A stretch of 64,000 bases of DNA. Origin: Lacrimispora sphenoides (GTDB taxonomy: Bacteria; Bacillota; Clostridia; Lachnospirales; Lachnospiraceae). This document shows, piece by piece, positions 54,075 through 63,652 of this stretch. The translations under genes and the position numbers were made by a program. The notes beneath the pieces are model-generated. The model saw only the letters and a list, made by a program, of their open reading frames with translations. It did not search any database and was not told the origin of the DNA. How positions within the stretch are numbered: position 1 is the first letter of the stretch; each line of letters begins with the position of its first letter. The stretch is from positions 992,001-1,056,000 of the forward strand of contig NZ_FOIP01000002.1 of assembly GCF_900105215.1 (NCBI RefSeq), given 5' to 3'.

Positions 54075-55592
54075 ATGGGTAAATACAGGGAAAGAAGAAG
54101 AAAAATTAAAAGAAATAGAAATATAGCAGTTGGCGTGCTGCTCTTAGCAGCCCTGTCAGCAGGAGGATATCTGTATTCCAGGGCCGGTTCCAACAGCACG
54201 CAGTCAGTGGGAGAGACAGAAAAGGGAACTGCCGCGGACTTGAGGGATAAAATCCTTTTCGCAGCCAGGGTGGGACAGACAGACTTGACCGGGCTTACGG
54301 TAATGGAGGCAGAAGAAACCCTGAATGAGCGTTATCAGTGGGAGCTGATTGTCAGTGACGGGAAGGATTCAGTTTTATTAGACAATCTCTTAGAACCACA
54401 GCTTCAGGCGATAATAAAGCAATTGGAGGGAACGCCCCCGGATCAGACACAGCAGTATGAAATTGATTATGAGGCCTTAAGAGAGCCATTTATCAGTCAG
54501 GCGGCTTCGCTTGCAGAACGCTGGAATAAAAGTGCAGTCAACTCCGAGCTGGAGTCTTTCAATAAGACAAGCGGAGCTTTCGTGTATACAAAAGAACAGA
54601 ACGGCCGGATTCTGGATCAGGAAAAGCTGGTGGAACAGCTGATGGAAGCGGTAAAATCAGAGAATTACCAGGCTGAAATCATGGCAGGTTTTAAGGAAAC
54701 ATCTCCTGAAATGACTCAGGCCCAGGCTAAAGAGCAGTATGAGGTCGTTGGAACCTTTACCACGACGACGACGGATAATAAAAACAGAAATCAAAACATC
54801 CGTCTGGCAGTAGATTCTCTCAATGGCCTAATACTTAAGCCGGGAGAAGAATTTTCCTTTAACAATACCACAGGGAACCGTACAAAGGAAAAAGGATACC
54901 AGCCCGCTGGTGCATACCGGAACGGAGTCCTGATTGAAGAACCGGGAGGAGGTGTGTGCCAGGTATCAACCACTCTGTATCATGCCATCATTGAAGTCGG
55001 CTTTAAAACTACGGAGCGCAATGCCCACAGCTTTGCACCGTCCTATGTGGAAAAGGGACAGGATGCTATGGTCAGCTTTGACGGCTACGCAGGTCCGGAT
55101 CTAAAATTTATAAATACCAGCGGTCATACCATGGCGGTCCGGGCTGCACTGGACGGGAAAAGCTTAAAGATCTCTCTGGTGGGGCTTCCTGTCCTTGAGG
55201 ATGGGGTAAAAGTGACAATCCGCTCCGAGAAGGTTCGTGATTTGGAGCCGATGGAGCCTGTATACGAAGAAAACCCTTCATTGCCCTATGGAACGGAAAA
55301 GGTAGTCGATAAGGGCACCATTGGCGGCGTTTATAAAAGCTACCGGGTGTATAAAAAGGGAGATACGGTGATTAAGGAAGAGCCGCTTCATAATAGTACT
55401 TATAAAGGGAAACCTGCAGTCATTAATCGGAATACCACGGTGCCTCCTGCGGAAACCGAGTCCCAGACGTCTCCGGAGACACAGCCGCAGACCACGGAAG
55501 TGCAAGAGAATTCTGAGATCGGACCTGGGGGTGGAGGTTCTGAATCTACTGTTCCTGAGACGGACATACCGGTGGTTCCTGGAGCAGAATAA
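54075..55592 (+). CDS. VanW/YoaR-family cell-wall protein
   Basis: A 505-residue membrane-anchored protein: a basic N-terminus, one membrane helix (about 16-35), two PG_binding_4-like domains (about 55-220), the VanW core (about 235-365; FSFNNTTGNRTKEKGY, GGGVCQVSTTLYHA, RNAHSFAPSYV), a G5-like region and a Thr/Glu/Pro-rich tail. The family is associated with peptidoglycan in clostridia; its catalytic activity is unproven. The ribosome site is GAAAGGAGAG. A terminator follows. Confidence 0.9.
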   Translation: MGKYRERRRKIKRNRNIAVGVLLLAALSAGGYLYSRAGSNSTQSVGETEKGTAADLRDKILFAARVGQTDLTGLTVMEAEETLNERYQWELIVSDGKDSVLLDNLLEPQLQAIIKQLEGTPPDQTQQYEIDYEALREPFISQAASLAERWNKSAVNSELESFNKTSGAFVYTKEQNGRILDQEKLVEQLMEAVKSENYQAEIMAGFKETSPEMTQAQAKEQYEVVGTFTTTTTDNKNRNQNIRLAVDSLNGLILKPGEEFSFNNTTGNRTKEKGYQPAGAYRNGVLIEEPGGGVCQVSTTLYHAIIEVGFKTTERNAHSFAPSYVEKGQDAMVSFDGYAGPDLKFINTSGHTMAVRAALDGKSLKISLVGLPVLEDGVKVTIRSEKVRDLEPMEPVYEENPSLPYGTEKVVDKGTIGGVYKSYRVYKKGDTVIKEEPLHNSTYKGKPAVINRNTTVPPAETESQTSPETQPQTTEVQENSEIGPGGGGSESTVPETDIPVVPGAE

Positions 55593-55601
55593 GATATGGA
55601 A

Positions 55602-55647
55602 AAAGGTACTTCAAACGTTTTACAAACGGTTGGAGTACCTTTTTTTG
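55602..55647 (+). terminator. Terminator of the VanW-type gene
   Basis: AAAGGTACT...AACGTTT pairs with AAACGGTT...AGTACCTTT, running into TTTTTTT. Confidence 0.85.
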
Positions 55648-55737
55648 TAAATCTGCCGCTGTCAGTCGATAAAGCCTGGTTATATTTTTGGCATAGAATG
55701 CGGCATGAGTAAATGCAACAGCAACCAGTATAAAAAT

Positions 55738-55792
55738 TAGTTGCAAAGGAAACTAATTTGTGTTAAGCTAGAGATAGTTTCCTTTGCAACTA
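55738..55792. promoter_or_regulatory. Paired operator of the MarR-MFS operon
   Basis: Two 18-bp sites, TAGTTGCAAAGGAAACTA (55738-55755) and its exact reverse complement TAGTTTCCTTTGCAACTA (55775-55792), lie 37 bases centre to centre. Each is itself a near-palindrome AGTT...AACT. They flank the probable promoter 20 bases upstream of the MarR start, so autorepression is expected. Confidence 0.8.
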
Positions 55793-55812
55793 TATTAAAA
55801 GAGGTGATTAAT

Positions 55813-56274
55813 ATGGAAAATAACGTTACCATAGGGCAGGTGAATGCCGCAATCTATCGCAATATACAAATTCTGCTTAGTAGTACTTTAAATGATTTAG
55901 ATATAAAAAATGGACAATATGACTTTTTCCTTGTTATTTCTTTGAGAGAAGGTCTGTCACAAAAAGAATTAAGTGAACATTTGCACATAAGCAAATCTAC
56001 TACCGCAAAGGCAGTGAAAAACCTGACGGAAAAGGGGTATGTCATAAGACAAAAAGACAAAGAGGATGGCCGGTTAGAGCATTTGTATCTGACAGATAAG
56101 GGGCGGGAAAAATCTCCTTTTGTCCAGAGTATATTTCAGAAAATTATTGATGTATCCACAAGAGATCTATCTCAGACTGAAATTTCACAGATCCTAACCC
56201 TCATGCAGAAGGTCTTGAATAATATTATTTCTGAGAATATGCTATTGTCAGAGAAAGAGTACGAAAATGAATAA
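55813..56274 (+). CDS. MarR-family transcriptional regulator
   Basis: A 153-residue MarR protein with dimerisation helices at both ends and a central winged helix (LSQKELSEHLHISKSTTAKA, about 59-78; wing with DKEDGRLEHLYLTDKG, about 90-105). It overlaps the MFS gene by 8 bases. The two perfect inverted operator sites directly upstream point to autoregulation and control of the pump. The ATG at 55813 has GAGGTGAT; the frame extends upstream through the operator and is not used. Confidence 0.93.
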   Translation: MENNVTIGQVNAAIYRNIQILLSSTLNDLDIKNGQYDFFLVISLREGLSQKELSEHLHISKSTTAKAVKNLTEKGYVIRQKDKEDGRLEHLYLTDKGREKSPFVQSIFQKIIDVSTRDLSQTEISQILTLMQKVLNNIISENMLLSEKEYENE

Positions 56275-57412
56275 AACAAAGCTCTGGACAAGAAATTTAG
56301 TTATCATAACATTAGTAAACTTCTTTATGTTTTTTTCATTTCAATTATTTCCTTCCGCATTACCGCCTTATTTGAAATCACTTGGAGCGAATGACAGCGT
56401 TTTGGGATGGCTGCAAGGAATCATGACAATTGCCACATTACTTATTCGTCCCTTTGCCGGCATTGCATTGGATAAATACGGGCGAAAATGGATTTTTGTT
56501 ATGGGATTAATCGGTATGCTATTAACAACAACGGCGTATTGGTTTTTTCCTTTGATCGAAATTATCATAGTCATCAGATGTGTACATGGAATGGTTTGGG
56601 GAATTGCCAACACAGCGTGCAGCACGGCAGCTTCTGATAACATACAAAAAGAACGCTTTTCTGAGGGTATGGGATATTTTAGCCTTGCGAGCAGTATTGC
56701 TATGGCTCTTGCTCCGGCGATTTCCTTGTCGCTTGGAATGCAGAATAATATTATGCTGGCAGCTGTATTTTTAATAATTGCTATTTCTTTGGTTTTTGTC
56801 ATGAATTTTAATAACCGTCCTGCTGTACAAAGTTCAATGACTCCAAGACCATCTTTGTATGCGAAAGAAGCTGCTCTACCATCTGTTGTTATATTTTTAA
56901 TTATGATTACATGGGGGGCGATCATTACCTTTTTAGCGCTGTATGGAGTGCAAAAATCCATTTCAGGTACAGGAGCTTTTTTTACTGTATATGCTATAAG
57001 TATGCTGATTACCCGTCCATACTTTGGAAAGCTCGTTGACCGCAGGGGCTTTGGCATGGGTGTCTGGTCGGGGGTACTTCTTATACCGATCGCATTACTG
57101 TTGCTTTCGGTAAGTAACAGCTTAATTACTATCCTGATTTGTGCGGTGATCTATGGAACCGGCATAGGTGCAGCTCAATCCAGTTTACAGACAATGGCAA
57201 TTATTAAAGTCCCTAAGGAAAGAACTGGTGCCGCAAATGCTACATTTTTTACGGGTTTTGATGGTGGAATCGGAGCCGGTGCAGTTTTGGCAGGAATCAT
57301 ATCTACTTTTGCAGGATACGAGATGATGTTTGCATTGATGGCTATATTCCCATTTTTAGCGGGGATCCTTTATTTTATTGATTTAAGACTTAAAAGGAGA
57401 GCAGAAAAGTAG
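56267..57412 (+). CDS. MFS efflux transporter
   Basis: A 381-residue, 12-helix major facilitator. The loop 2-3 signature is visible as GIALDKYGRKW (about 65-75), and the pseudo-symmetric copy is GKLVDRRGFGMG (about 250). Translationally coupled to its MarR repressor, the typical layout for inducible drug or metabolite efflux. The substrate cannot be assigned. Nothing is seen in the 180 bases after it. Confidence 0.9.
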   Translation: MNKTKLWTRNLVIITLVNFFMFFSFQLFPSALPPYLKSLGANDSVLGWLQGIMTIATLLIRPFAGIALDKYGRKWIFVMGLIGMLLTTTAYWFFPLIEIIIVIRCVHGMVWGIANTACSTAASDNIQKERFSEGMGYFSLASSIAMALAPAISLSLGMQNNIMLAAVFLIIAISLVFVMNFNNRPAVQSSMTPRPSLYAKEAALPSVVIFLIMITWGAIITFLALYGVQKSISGTGAFFTVYAISMLITRPYFGKLVDRRGFGMGVWSGVLLIPIALLLLSVSNSLITILICAVIYGTGIGAAQSSLQTMAIIKVPKERTGAANATFFTGFDGGIGAGAVLAGIISTFAGYEMMFALMAIFPFLAGILYFIDLRLKRRAEK

Positions 57413-57594
57413 TATAATTACCAATGACATCAAGGAGCAAACGGTACCGTTGGGTGTTACGTTTGGTGATGAAACAAGATGCGAGGTTACCTAAATTTTT
57501 ATTTCACAATTAAGCCGTACCATTTAATATCGGATATATTTTGAGGGATAAAATAGAAAGTTGATTTTCAATATAAAAAAGAGGGAAAGGAAAT

Positions 57595-58005
57595 ATGTAT
57601 ATGGATATAGCTGTTTCGTATGAAATTCCAAATGCACAGGAATATAATAATTTACGAATAATTTCTGGTTTGAGCCCAAAAGATGTATCGGCATCAGAAG
57701 CAGGATTGAAAAATTCTATCTTTATTGTTACTTTAAGGGACTCTGATAAACTAATTGGCATGGGAAGAGTTATAGGGGATAAAGGATGCTTTTATCATAT
57801 TGTAGACATTGCTGTTGCCCCCTCATACCAGGGAAATGGCCTAGGTAAACTGATTATGTCAGAAATAAATACATACCTGGAGAATAACATTCCGAAAAAT
57901 TCTTATGTTAGTCTGATTGCTGATGTTCCGGCAGATGAACTATATAAAAAATTTGGATTTGAATATTCGGCTCCAAAGTCTGTTGGCATGGTGAAAAAAA
58001 TATAA
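57595..58005 (+). CDS. GNAT N-acetyltransferase
   Basis: A 136-residue GNAT-fold acetyltransferase. Motif A carries the acetyl-CoA pyrophosphate loop QGNGLGK (about 81) after the strand IVDIAVAPSY, and the C-terminal YKKFGFEYSAP is the usual motif B end. Small GNATs of this type acetylate amines of small molecules or proteins; the substrate is unknown. The ribosome site is AAAGGAAA. It is followed 18 bases later by the CPCC-type gene. Confidence 0.9.
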   Translation: MYMDIAVSYEIPNAQEYNNLRIISGLSPKDVSASEAGLKNSIFIVTLRDSDKLIGMGRVIGDKGCFYHIVDIAVAPSYQGNGLGKLIMSEINTYLENNIPKNSYVSLIADVPADELYKKFGFEYSAPKSVGMVKKI

Positions 58006-58023
58006 CTGGAGGAAACAGAGAAA

Positions 58024-58296
58024 TTGAAAAAGGTTTTGGCATCGAGATATAAATGCCCATGCTGCGATTATTATACATATCCTGTTCCTACAAAAGAGGC
58101 TGTTAGTTTCATTTGCCCTGTATGCTTCTGGGAAAATGATGTTTTTATTTCTTCTGAAAATGAGCCAAGTGATTGTAATCATGGATTAACAATTCTGGAA
58201 GGACGCAGCAATTATAAAAAATATGGTGCTTGTGAGGAGACGATGATATCAAATGTCCGTTCTCCAAAAGAATGCGAGATAACAGGTACAAAATAG
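58024..58296 (+). CDS. CPCC-type cysteine-rich protein
   Basis: A 90-residue protein of the Cys-rich CPCC family: YKCPCCDYYTYP at the N-terminus and FICPVCFWENDVF near residue 38 supply two Cys pairs likely to bind zinc. The TTG start at 58024 follows CTGGAGG. It is probably cotranscribed with the GNAT. Function unknown; such proteins are scattered as accessory genes in Firmicutes. Confidence 0.85.
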   Translation: MKKVLASRYKCPCCDYYTYPVPTKEAVSFICPVCFWENDVFISSENEPSDCNHGLTILEGRSNYKKYGACEETMISNVRSPKECEITGTK

Positions 58297-58334
58297 CGGG
58301 GACTTTAGTTTTGGAAATAAGAAATCCTATATTG

Positions 58335-58383
58335 GGCGGCTACCATTTGACAACCCTTTGTTGTTAAATGGCAGCCGCCTTTT
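58335..58383 (+). terminator. Terminator after the CPCC gene
   Basis: GGCGGCTACCATTTGACAA pairs with TTGTTGTTAAATGGCAGCCGCC-type sequence (minor bulges), followed by TTTT. The rest of 58297-58652 is AT-rich and shows no gene. Confidence 0.85.
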
Positions 58384-58652
58384 AAAAAATCATTGCTACC
58401 AGAGGCCATGGAGCCTATAGCATGAGTAGGTTTAGATAAAACTGAAAATACAATGTTGATGATTTAATGATGTTTAAACTTTATTTCTTTTTAAACTGAG
58501 AACTCTTTATCAGTAACCATTTGCTTTCATTGCAAAGAAACCGTGCTTTAAGGTCTGTTCTCTATGAATATTTATCGATAATAGAGCGATAATAAACCCA
58601 AAAGTATCTACAATATTAAAAAATTATAATAGAAACTGAAGGTGGAGAAGGA

Positions 58653-59912
58653 ATGGAAGTTAAAGAGAGAATTGTACAGGATAAAGGCTTAGATCACACT
58701 CTTAAATTATTGGAAGAAGGATATCTTTTTATCAAAAATAGAATGGATCTTTATAAATGCAATATTTTCGAAACCCATATCATGGGAGAAAAAGCAATTT
58801 GCATAAGTGGAGAAGAGGCATGTAAGATTTTTTATAATGAAGAGTTATTTCAACGAAAAGGTGCAATGCCAAAGAGAATACAAAAAACACTGTTTGGAGT
58901 TAATGCCATTCAGGGGATGGATAATAAAGCACATATTCAGCGAAAACTATTATTTATGTCGTTAATGACTGAGGTTCATCAAAAGGAACTTGCTGAGCTT
59001 TTTGAGAAAGAAATGGAAGCTTCCGTTCATAAATGGGAGAATATGGATGAAGTTATACTATTTCACGAAGCTAAAAATGTTATATGCAAGATAGCATGTT
59101 TCTGGACCGGAGTTCCATTGCCGGAATCTGATGTAGAAAGCAGGGCAGATGATTTTTGCGCAATGATTGATGGGCTGGGCGGAGTTGGGCCCAGATACTG
59201 GAAAGGAAAGACGGCACGGAACAGAACCGAGGAATGGATAAGAGGAATCATAGACGATGTGAGACAAGAGAAGCTGATAGTAAAAGATGATTCCGCACTT
59301 CATTTAATGGCTTTTCACAGAGAGTCTGATGGCAGCCAAATGGAGTTGCTTATGGCTGCAAAAGAGCTTATTAACGTAATAAGACCAATTGTCGCTATTT
59401 CAACATACATTACTTTTACAGCTTTAGCAATGTATGAACATCCTGAGTGTCATGAAGAACTGATGCGTGGTGATAACAATTATTTTGAATTGTTTGTACA
59501 GGAAGTTCGCCGATACTATCCGTTTACCCCATTTTTAGGAGCAAGGGTACACAAGGACTTTGACTGGAATCATTATGAATTTAAAAAGGGAGTACTTGTA
59601 TTGCTTGATGTTTATGGGATGAATCATGATTCTAAAATATGGAGTAATCCTGATGAATTTCGGCCGGAGCGCTTTAAAGAAAAAAAAGACCGGACATTTA
59701 GTTTTATCCCTCAAGGCGGTGGTGATCCAGGAAAGGGGCATCGCTGTCCTGGTGAAGGTATTACGATTGAAATGATGAAAGCAAGTTTAAACTTTCTTGT
59801 TAACAAAGTTGACTTTGAAGTTCCAGAACAAGACTTAAACTACAGCCTTTCAAGAATACCCACTTTGCCTGAAAGCGGATTTATCATGAAAAACATTAGA
59901 AAGAAATTGTAA
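58653..59912 (+). CDS. Cytochrome P450, CYP152-type fatty-acid peroxygenase
   Basis: A 419-residue soluble P450 of the CYP152 family (P450-BSbeta, P450-SPalpha, OleT). The heme-thiolate loop is QGGGDPGKGHRCPGEG (Cys about 366) and the ExxR motif is in EVRRYYPFTPF (about 285). The I-helix has the family-specific Arg-Pro pair (VIRPIVAIST), which binds the fatty-acid carboxylate instead of the usual acid-alcohol pair. The residue at the OleT His85 position is Gln (AIQGMD), as in hydroxylating BSbeta. It should use H2O2 to hydroxylate fatty acids and needs no redox partner. Confidence 0.93.
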   Translation: MEVKERIVQDKGLDHTLKLLEEGYLFIKNRMDLYKCNIFETHIMGEKAICISGEEACKIFYNEELFQRKGAMPKRIQKTLFGVNAIQGMDNKAHIQRKLLFMSLMTEVHQKELAELFEKEMEASVHKWENMDEVILFHEAKNVICKIACFWTGVPLPESDVESRADDFCAMIDGLGGVGPRYWKGKTARNRTEEWIRGIIDDVRQEKLIVKDDSALHLMAFHRESDGSQMELLMAAKELINVIRPIVAISTYITFTALAMYEHPECHEELMRGDNNYFELFVQEVRRYYPFTPFLGARVHKDFDWNHYEFKKGVLVLLDVYGMNHDSKIWSNPDEFRPERFKEKKDRTFSFIPQGGGDPGKGHRCPGEGITIEMMKASLNFLVNKVDFEVPEQDLNYSLSRIPTLPESGFIMKNIRKKL

Positions 59913-60009
59913 CAGACACATTGCAAGGGCGGATTAAGCGGATTGAAGACAAGGGAACCGATTAGTCAGTTATTGATTTGGGAAGTTCAATACTAACTAA
60001 AAGGTTCCC

Positions 60010-60987
60010 CTAAAAGGATAAGATCAGTTTTTGCTGCCGACTAACCCGCTCCTTGACCTGATTCAGAAACGAAGCCGGTCCTAGTACCCGTACCACTGGG
60101 CCAAAAGCCAGAACCTGAATTAACAGCTCGGTTTCCCTGGTTTTATCATAATAGATGGAACAACGATACTTACCTGTTTTATCTACTCTTTCAACCTTTT
60201 TCTGATAACAGGAAAAATGAAGCATGGTTCTTTCCAGAGCATTTCGCTCATCTGAAATTTCCATAACAATCGGTTCCTCACAGAGGGCATCTTCTGTAAA
60301 TCGGTCCATATCAACCGGCTCTTCGATATAATATCCTGTTTCTTCTATCTTTAATATTCGTCCGATATGTAAAATATCCATGCGCCAGCCATTTCGTCGG
60401 CGATAAAGGGCGCAGAGCCGGAACTTGCCGTCTTTGGCGGAATATTCAATCCTGCAGGGAAGATAGGTAAACTCCATCAGTCGTCCCTTAACCGAGTAAT
60501 AGGAGATTTTAAGTGTCTGGTGTTGTTCTATAGCTTTCAGAATCAGCTGAAAGTGCCGCCGAAAAGAGGAGTTAATCACATCCCGATCCTGATAGTGATC
60601 AAAGTATTGAAAAGCGGATGGAACAAACAGTGGGGCGGTATCAGTCAATAGCCGCTGGAGCAGTTCCAACTGTTTGTCAGTGAAAAACAGGCCGATCCGT
60701 TCATCTTCAAGCAGTGTCTTCAACCAGGATTTTTGAAGCGTGGTAAGCGGAAAGCGGACTGGCTGCGACAATCGGGAAGTAAAATTCTTACCACTGTCGT
60801 CCGGTGTAAGCAAAGCCCAGTCGCCATCAAGCAGATGAGGAATGATGGTAAGCACGCTTTCGTCGTAACCATATTTCTCGGCAATTCTAGTCATTTCGGC
60901 CGGACTGATCGGTGTCTGGGATGCTTCTTCCAATATTCGGGCAACAACCTGATAATAACAATTATATATTTCTGAAAAAAGTTCCAT
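60010..60987 (-). CDS. WYL-domain regulator (second of pair)
   Basis: A 325-residue protein with a degenerate winged-helix N-terminus (about 10-110) and a WYL domain (about 135-215; LKISYYSVKGRLMEFTYLP, FRLCALYRRRNGWRMDIL) plus a WCX-like C-terminal extension (about 230-325). WYL domains bind nucleic acid or small-molecule ligands and control stress, CRISPR and defence genes. It lies one base after the other WYL gene, so the pair is coexpressed and may act as a heterodimer. Divergent from rtcB. Confidence 0.88.
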   Translation of the reverse strand: MELFSEIYNCYYQVVARILEEASQTPISPAEMTRIAEKYGYDESVLTIIPHLLDGDWALLTPDDSGKNFTSRLSQPVRFPLTTLQKSWLKTLLEDERIGLFFTDKQLELLQRLLTDTAPLFVPSAFQYFDHYQDRDVINSSFRRHFQLILKAIEQHQTLKISYYSVKGRLMEFTYLPCRIEYSAKDGKFRLCALYRRRNGWRMDILHIGRILKIEETGYYIEEPVDMDRFTEDALCEEPIVMEISDERNALERTMLHFSCYQKKVERVDKTGKYRCSIYYDKTRETELLIQVLAFGPVVRVLGPASFLNQVKERVSRQQKLILSF

Positions 60988-60988
60988 G

Positions 60989-62254
60989 TTACTGTCCTCC
61001 TAAAGACATGGTTTCGCTGGTTTCCTCGGCATACATCTTTTGCATTCGTTTCATATCATGCCAGAAACGTAGTTCTACCTGCTTATTTGAACAGGTGAAA
61101 TTAAGAATGCGTCCGGTAAAAGTTCTAATCCAGGGAATCATCTCAGCACTGTCCCAACACTCAATCGTATATTCGTAGATATCTGGCTGGATACGTTTCA
61201 GCTGGCCCTGGCGGCCTTCCCGATTAAGCCTGTCGATCAAATAGCCTTCCGTCATTTCATCCAGGCTTATCTGCATGCAAACTCGTTCTGGCTCCCGGCG
61301 GCAGCCAAAGGAAACACCCCAGGTATAGCGGCTGTTCTTCTCATAGCCAGTTAAGTATCGGTCATAATCCGGTTCTGATTTAAGCGGCGAAACATTCTGA
61401 ACGCTGTCCAGCCGGTAAGTCGATAGACGCCCGTTTGCCAGCCTACGGACACACACGTAGCGGCGGCCGGTCTGGGTACTGACCCGGATCTTTAGCGGAA
61501 CACACTCAAACTCATTTATATGCCCGCTTCTGATATGCTTGATCTGTATTGAAATTTGCTGTTTTTCTTTAATGGCAGTAAGCAGTGGCAGCAGCACCTC
61601 ATCCTCCAGGGTATGTGCCAGATAATCGTGGCGAAACCGAAAATGATCATTCTGGCATCGGAGTGAATCCAGGATGGTGCTTCCGACAAAACCAAATGGG
61701 GCGGCGGTCTGAAAATAAGAAGCTGCTTCTTTCAGGCCATTATATAAATCCGGATGGCTGGTCAGCCAATCCGGGTAAGCCGTATACACATGCTGTCGGC
61801 CTTCTTTTTTAACCATAAACAACCCGTTCTGCTCATATTCCATCAGTTTCTTACGAACCGTCTGTACTTCAAACAGAACCTGATAACGTTCCATCAATTC
61901 ATCGTTTATGGTATCCACATTGCGGGATTTCCCATCCTGCATCAGATCCAGCAATAAAAAGTGCAGCATAATATCATTATTTGTAAAGCTTTTGGTTTTC
62001 CATACATTAAATAACGGATTACTGTCGATCCGGTTGCTGTCCATAGTGATGGCAACCGATTTTTTATGGCTGGAATCATAGTCGTACTGAATATAATCGG
62101 CAAACCAGCTTTCAATCCGTCGCCGCTCATTGTCGTAAGTGCGTCGGACGGATTCCGGATAATCCATCCGCGATTTGAAACCATAGACATAGAAATCTCG
62201 TACATAAGTACGTACTTTATTAAAATGTTTGATCAGCTCGTTGAATTCTGCCAT
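60989..62254 (-). CDS. WYL-domain regulator (first of pair)
   Basis: A 421-residue protein with a long helical/winged-helix N-terminal half (about 1-215; DNERRRIESWFADYI, VRKKLMEYEQNGLFM) and a WYL domain (about 225-310; IQIKHIRSGHINEFECVPLKI, GRRYVCVRRLANGRL) followed by a WCX-like C-terminus. The ATG at 62254 is used because CAGGAGC lies 9 bases before it; earlier ATGs have no site. It is divergent from rtcB with about 150 bases between, the position expected for its regulator, filling the place that RtcR has in proteobacterial rtc operons (inference). Confidence 0.88.
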   Translation of the reverse strand: MAEFNELIKHFNKVRTYVRDFYVYGFKSRMDYPESVRRTYDNERRRIESWFADYIQYDYDSSHKKSVAITMDSNRIDSNPLFNVWKTKSFTNNDIMLHFLLLDLMQDGKSRNVDTINDELMERYQVLFEVQTVRKKLMEYEQNGLFMVKKEGRQHVYTAYPDWLTSHPDLYNGLKEAASYFQTAAPFGFVGSTILDSLRCQNDHFRFRHDYLAHTLEDEVLLPLLTAIKEKQQISIQIKHIRSGHINEFECVPLKIRVSTQTGRRYVCVRRLANGRLSTYRLDSVQNVSPLKSEPDYDRYLTGYEKNSRYTWGVSFGCRREPERVCMQISLDEMTEGYLIDRLNREGRQGQLKRIQPDIYEYTIECWDSAEMIPWIRTFTGRILNFTCSNKQVELRFWHDMKRMQKMYAEETSETMSLGGQ

Positions 62255-62297
62255 GATTTTGTGCTCCTGCTTCATTAAAAAAATATTCATTGAGACT

Positions 62298-62327
62298 ATT
62301 ATATAAGGACAATGGTTAAGTTCGCAA
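62298..62327 (-). promoter_or_regulatory. Promoter of the WYL gene pair
   Basis: On the minus strand TTGCGA (62322-62327), 18-bp spacer, TATAAT (62298-62303). Confidence 0.65.
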
Positions 62328-62404
62328 CTTTTTTTAAATGATTAATATAAAATACGGTGTTATGATATAGCCATGGTAAAAAATGGAAATGGGGGAATGA
62401 AAGA

Positions 62405-63637
62405 ATGTTTGTTATTTATAATGATAGAACAAGAAAGCCGATCAAGGTCTGGCTGGAAAATATAGATCAGATGGAAGAAAGCTGTTTGGAGCAGGCGTAC
62501 CACCTGGCTGATCTGCCATTTGTACATAAGTGGGTGTGCCTGATGCCGGATACGCATACCGGCATGGGAATGCCCATCGGTGGTGTGATTGCCACCAGCG
62601 GCGTCATTATTCCAAACGCAGTTGGCGTGGATATCGGCTGCGGAATGAACTTTGTCTCTACCGATATTAAGGCTGCCACGCTAAAAGAAGTAATGACCGG
62701 TAACGGCACGTTGGTGCAGACTATCATCGCAGATATTATGCGAAATGTTCCTGTGGGTTTTAAATCCCATAAAGAAAAACAGCTATCCCAGGTACTGGAT
62801 CAAGCTCTTACTCGTGCTGAACAATACCAAAGCAATCCGGATCTGTTTCCTTTGATTGAATCTGCTTATTACCAGATAGGCACCCTGGGCGGCGGAAATC
62901 ATTTTATTGAACTGCAGGAAGATCAGGATGGCTACTTATGAATTATGTTACATTCCGGCAGCCGCCATTTTGGCAAGAGCATCTGTGATGTTTACCATAA
63001 GAAAGCCAGAGCCTTGAATACGGCGTGGTATTCACAGGTACCCGATGAATATCGGCTGGCGTTTCTGCCGGTTGATTCAACAGAAGGTCAGGAATACATT
63101 ACCTGGATGAATCTGGCTATGGATTATGCCTTTGAAAACCGGGCCCGGATGATGGAACACGTGAAAGATATTGTTGCCTCTAAAATTCAGAAGTATTTAA
63201 ACCAGGAGGTCTTGTTTGGTCAGGAGATTAACTGCCATCATAACTATGCAGCTTTGGAAAATCACTATGATAAGAATGTCTGGGTACACCGCAAAGGTGC
63301 TACCCGAGTCCGCAATGGGGAACTGGCAGTAATTCCTGGTGCAATGGGATCCTACAGCTATGTGGTCAAAGGAAAGGGAAATGAAGAGAGTTTTTGTACA
63401 TCTTCCCACGGTGCTGGCCGGGCTTATTCCCGTAAGGGCGCAATGGCTGCTTTTCGCTGTGAAGAGGTCTTAAATGATCTGAAAGAACAGGGAATTGTCC
63501 TGGGTAAAACGAAAAAGGCAGATGTGGCAGAAGAAAGCCGATTTGCTTACAAAGATATTCAGACTGTGATGAAAAATCAGACCGATTTGGTAGAAATTGT
63601 CTCTCAGCTAAAGACCGTCGCAGTGGTAAAAGGGTAA
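62405..63637 (+). CDS. rtcB: RNA ligase RtcB, interrupted by one in-frame UGA
   Basis: A single frame of 411 codons (family length about 400) encodes the complete RtcB 3'-phosphate RNA ligase, broken only by TGA at 62939-62941. All active-site groups are present. Metal ligands are Cys in GVDIGCGM (about 79), Asn-His in GGGNHFIE (about 164), His in LHSGSR (about 183) and His in CHHNYAALE (about 278). The guanylated His is in SSHGAGR (about 335). The UGA lies in ...DGYL-stop-IMLHSGSR, where RtcB proteins usually have Trp. RtcB joins 2',3'-cyclic phosphate or 3'-phosphate to 5'-OH ends, repairing tRNAs cut by ribotoxins. Without readthrough two pieces (178 and about 230 residues) would be made. 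Confidence 0.88.
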
Positions 63638-63652
63638 TTACCTGCTATATAC

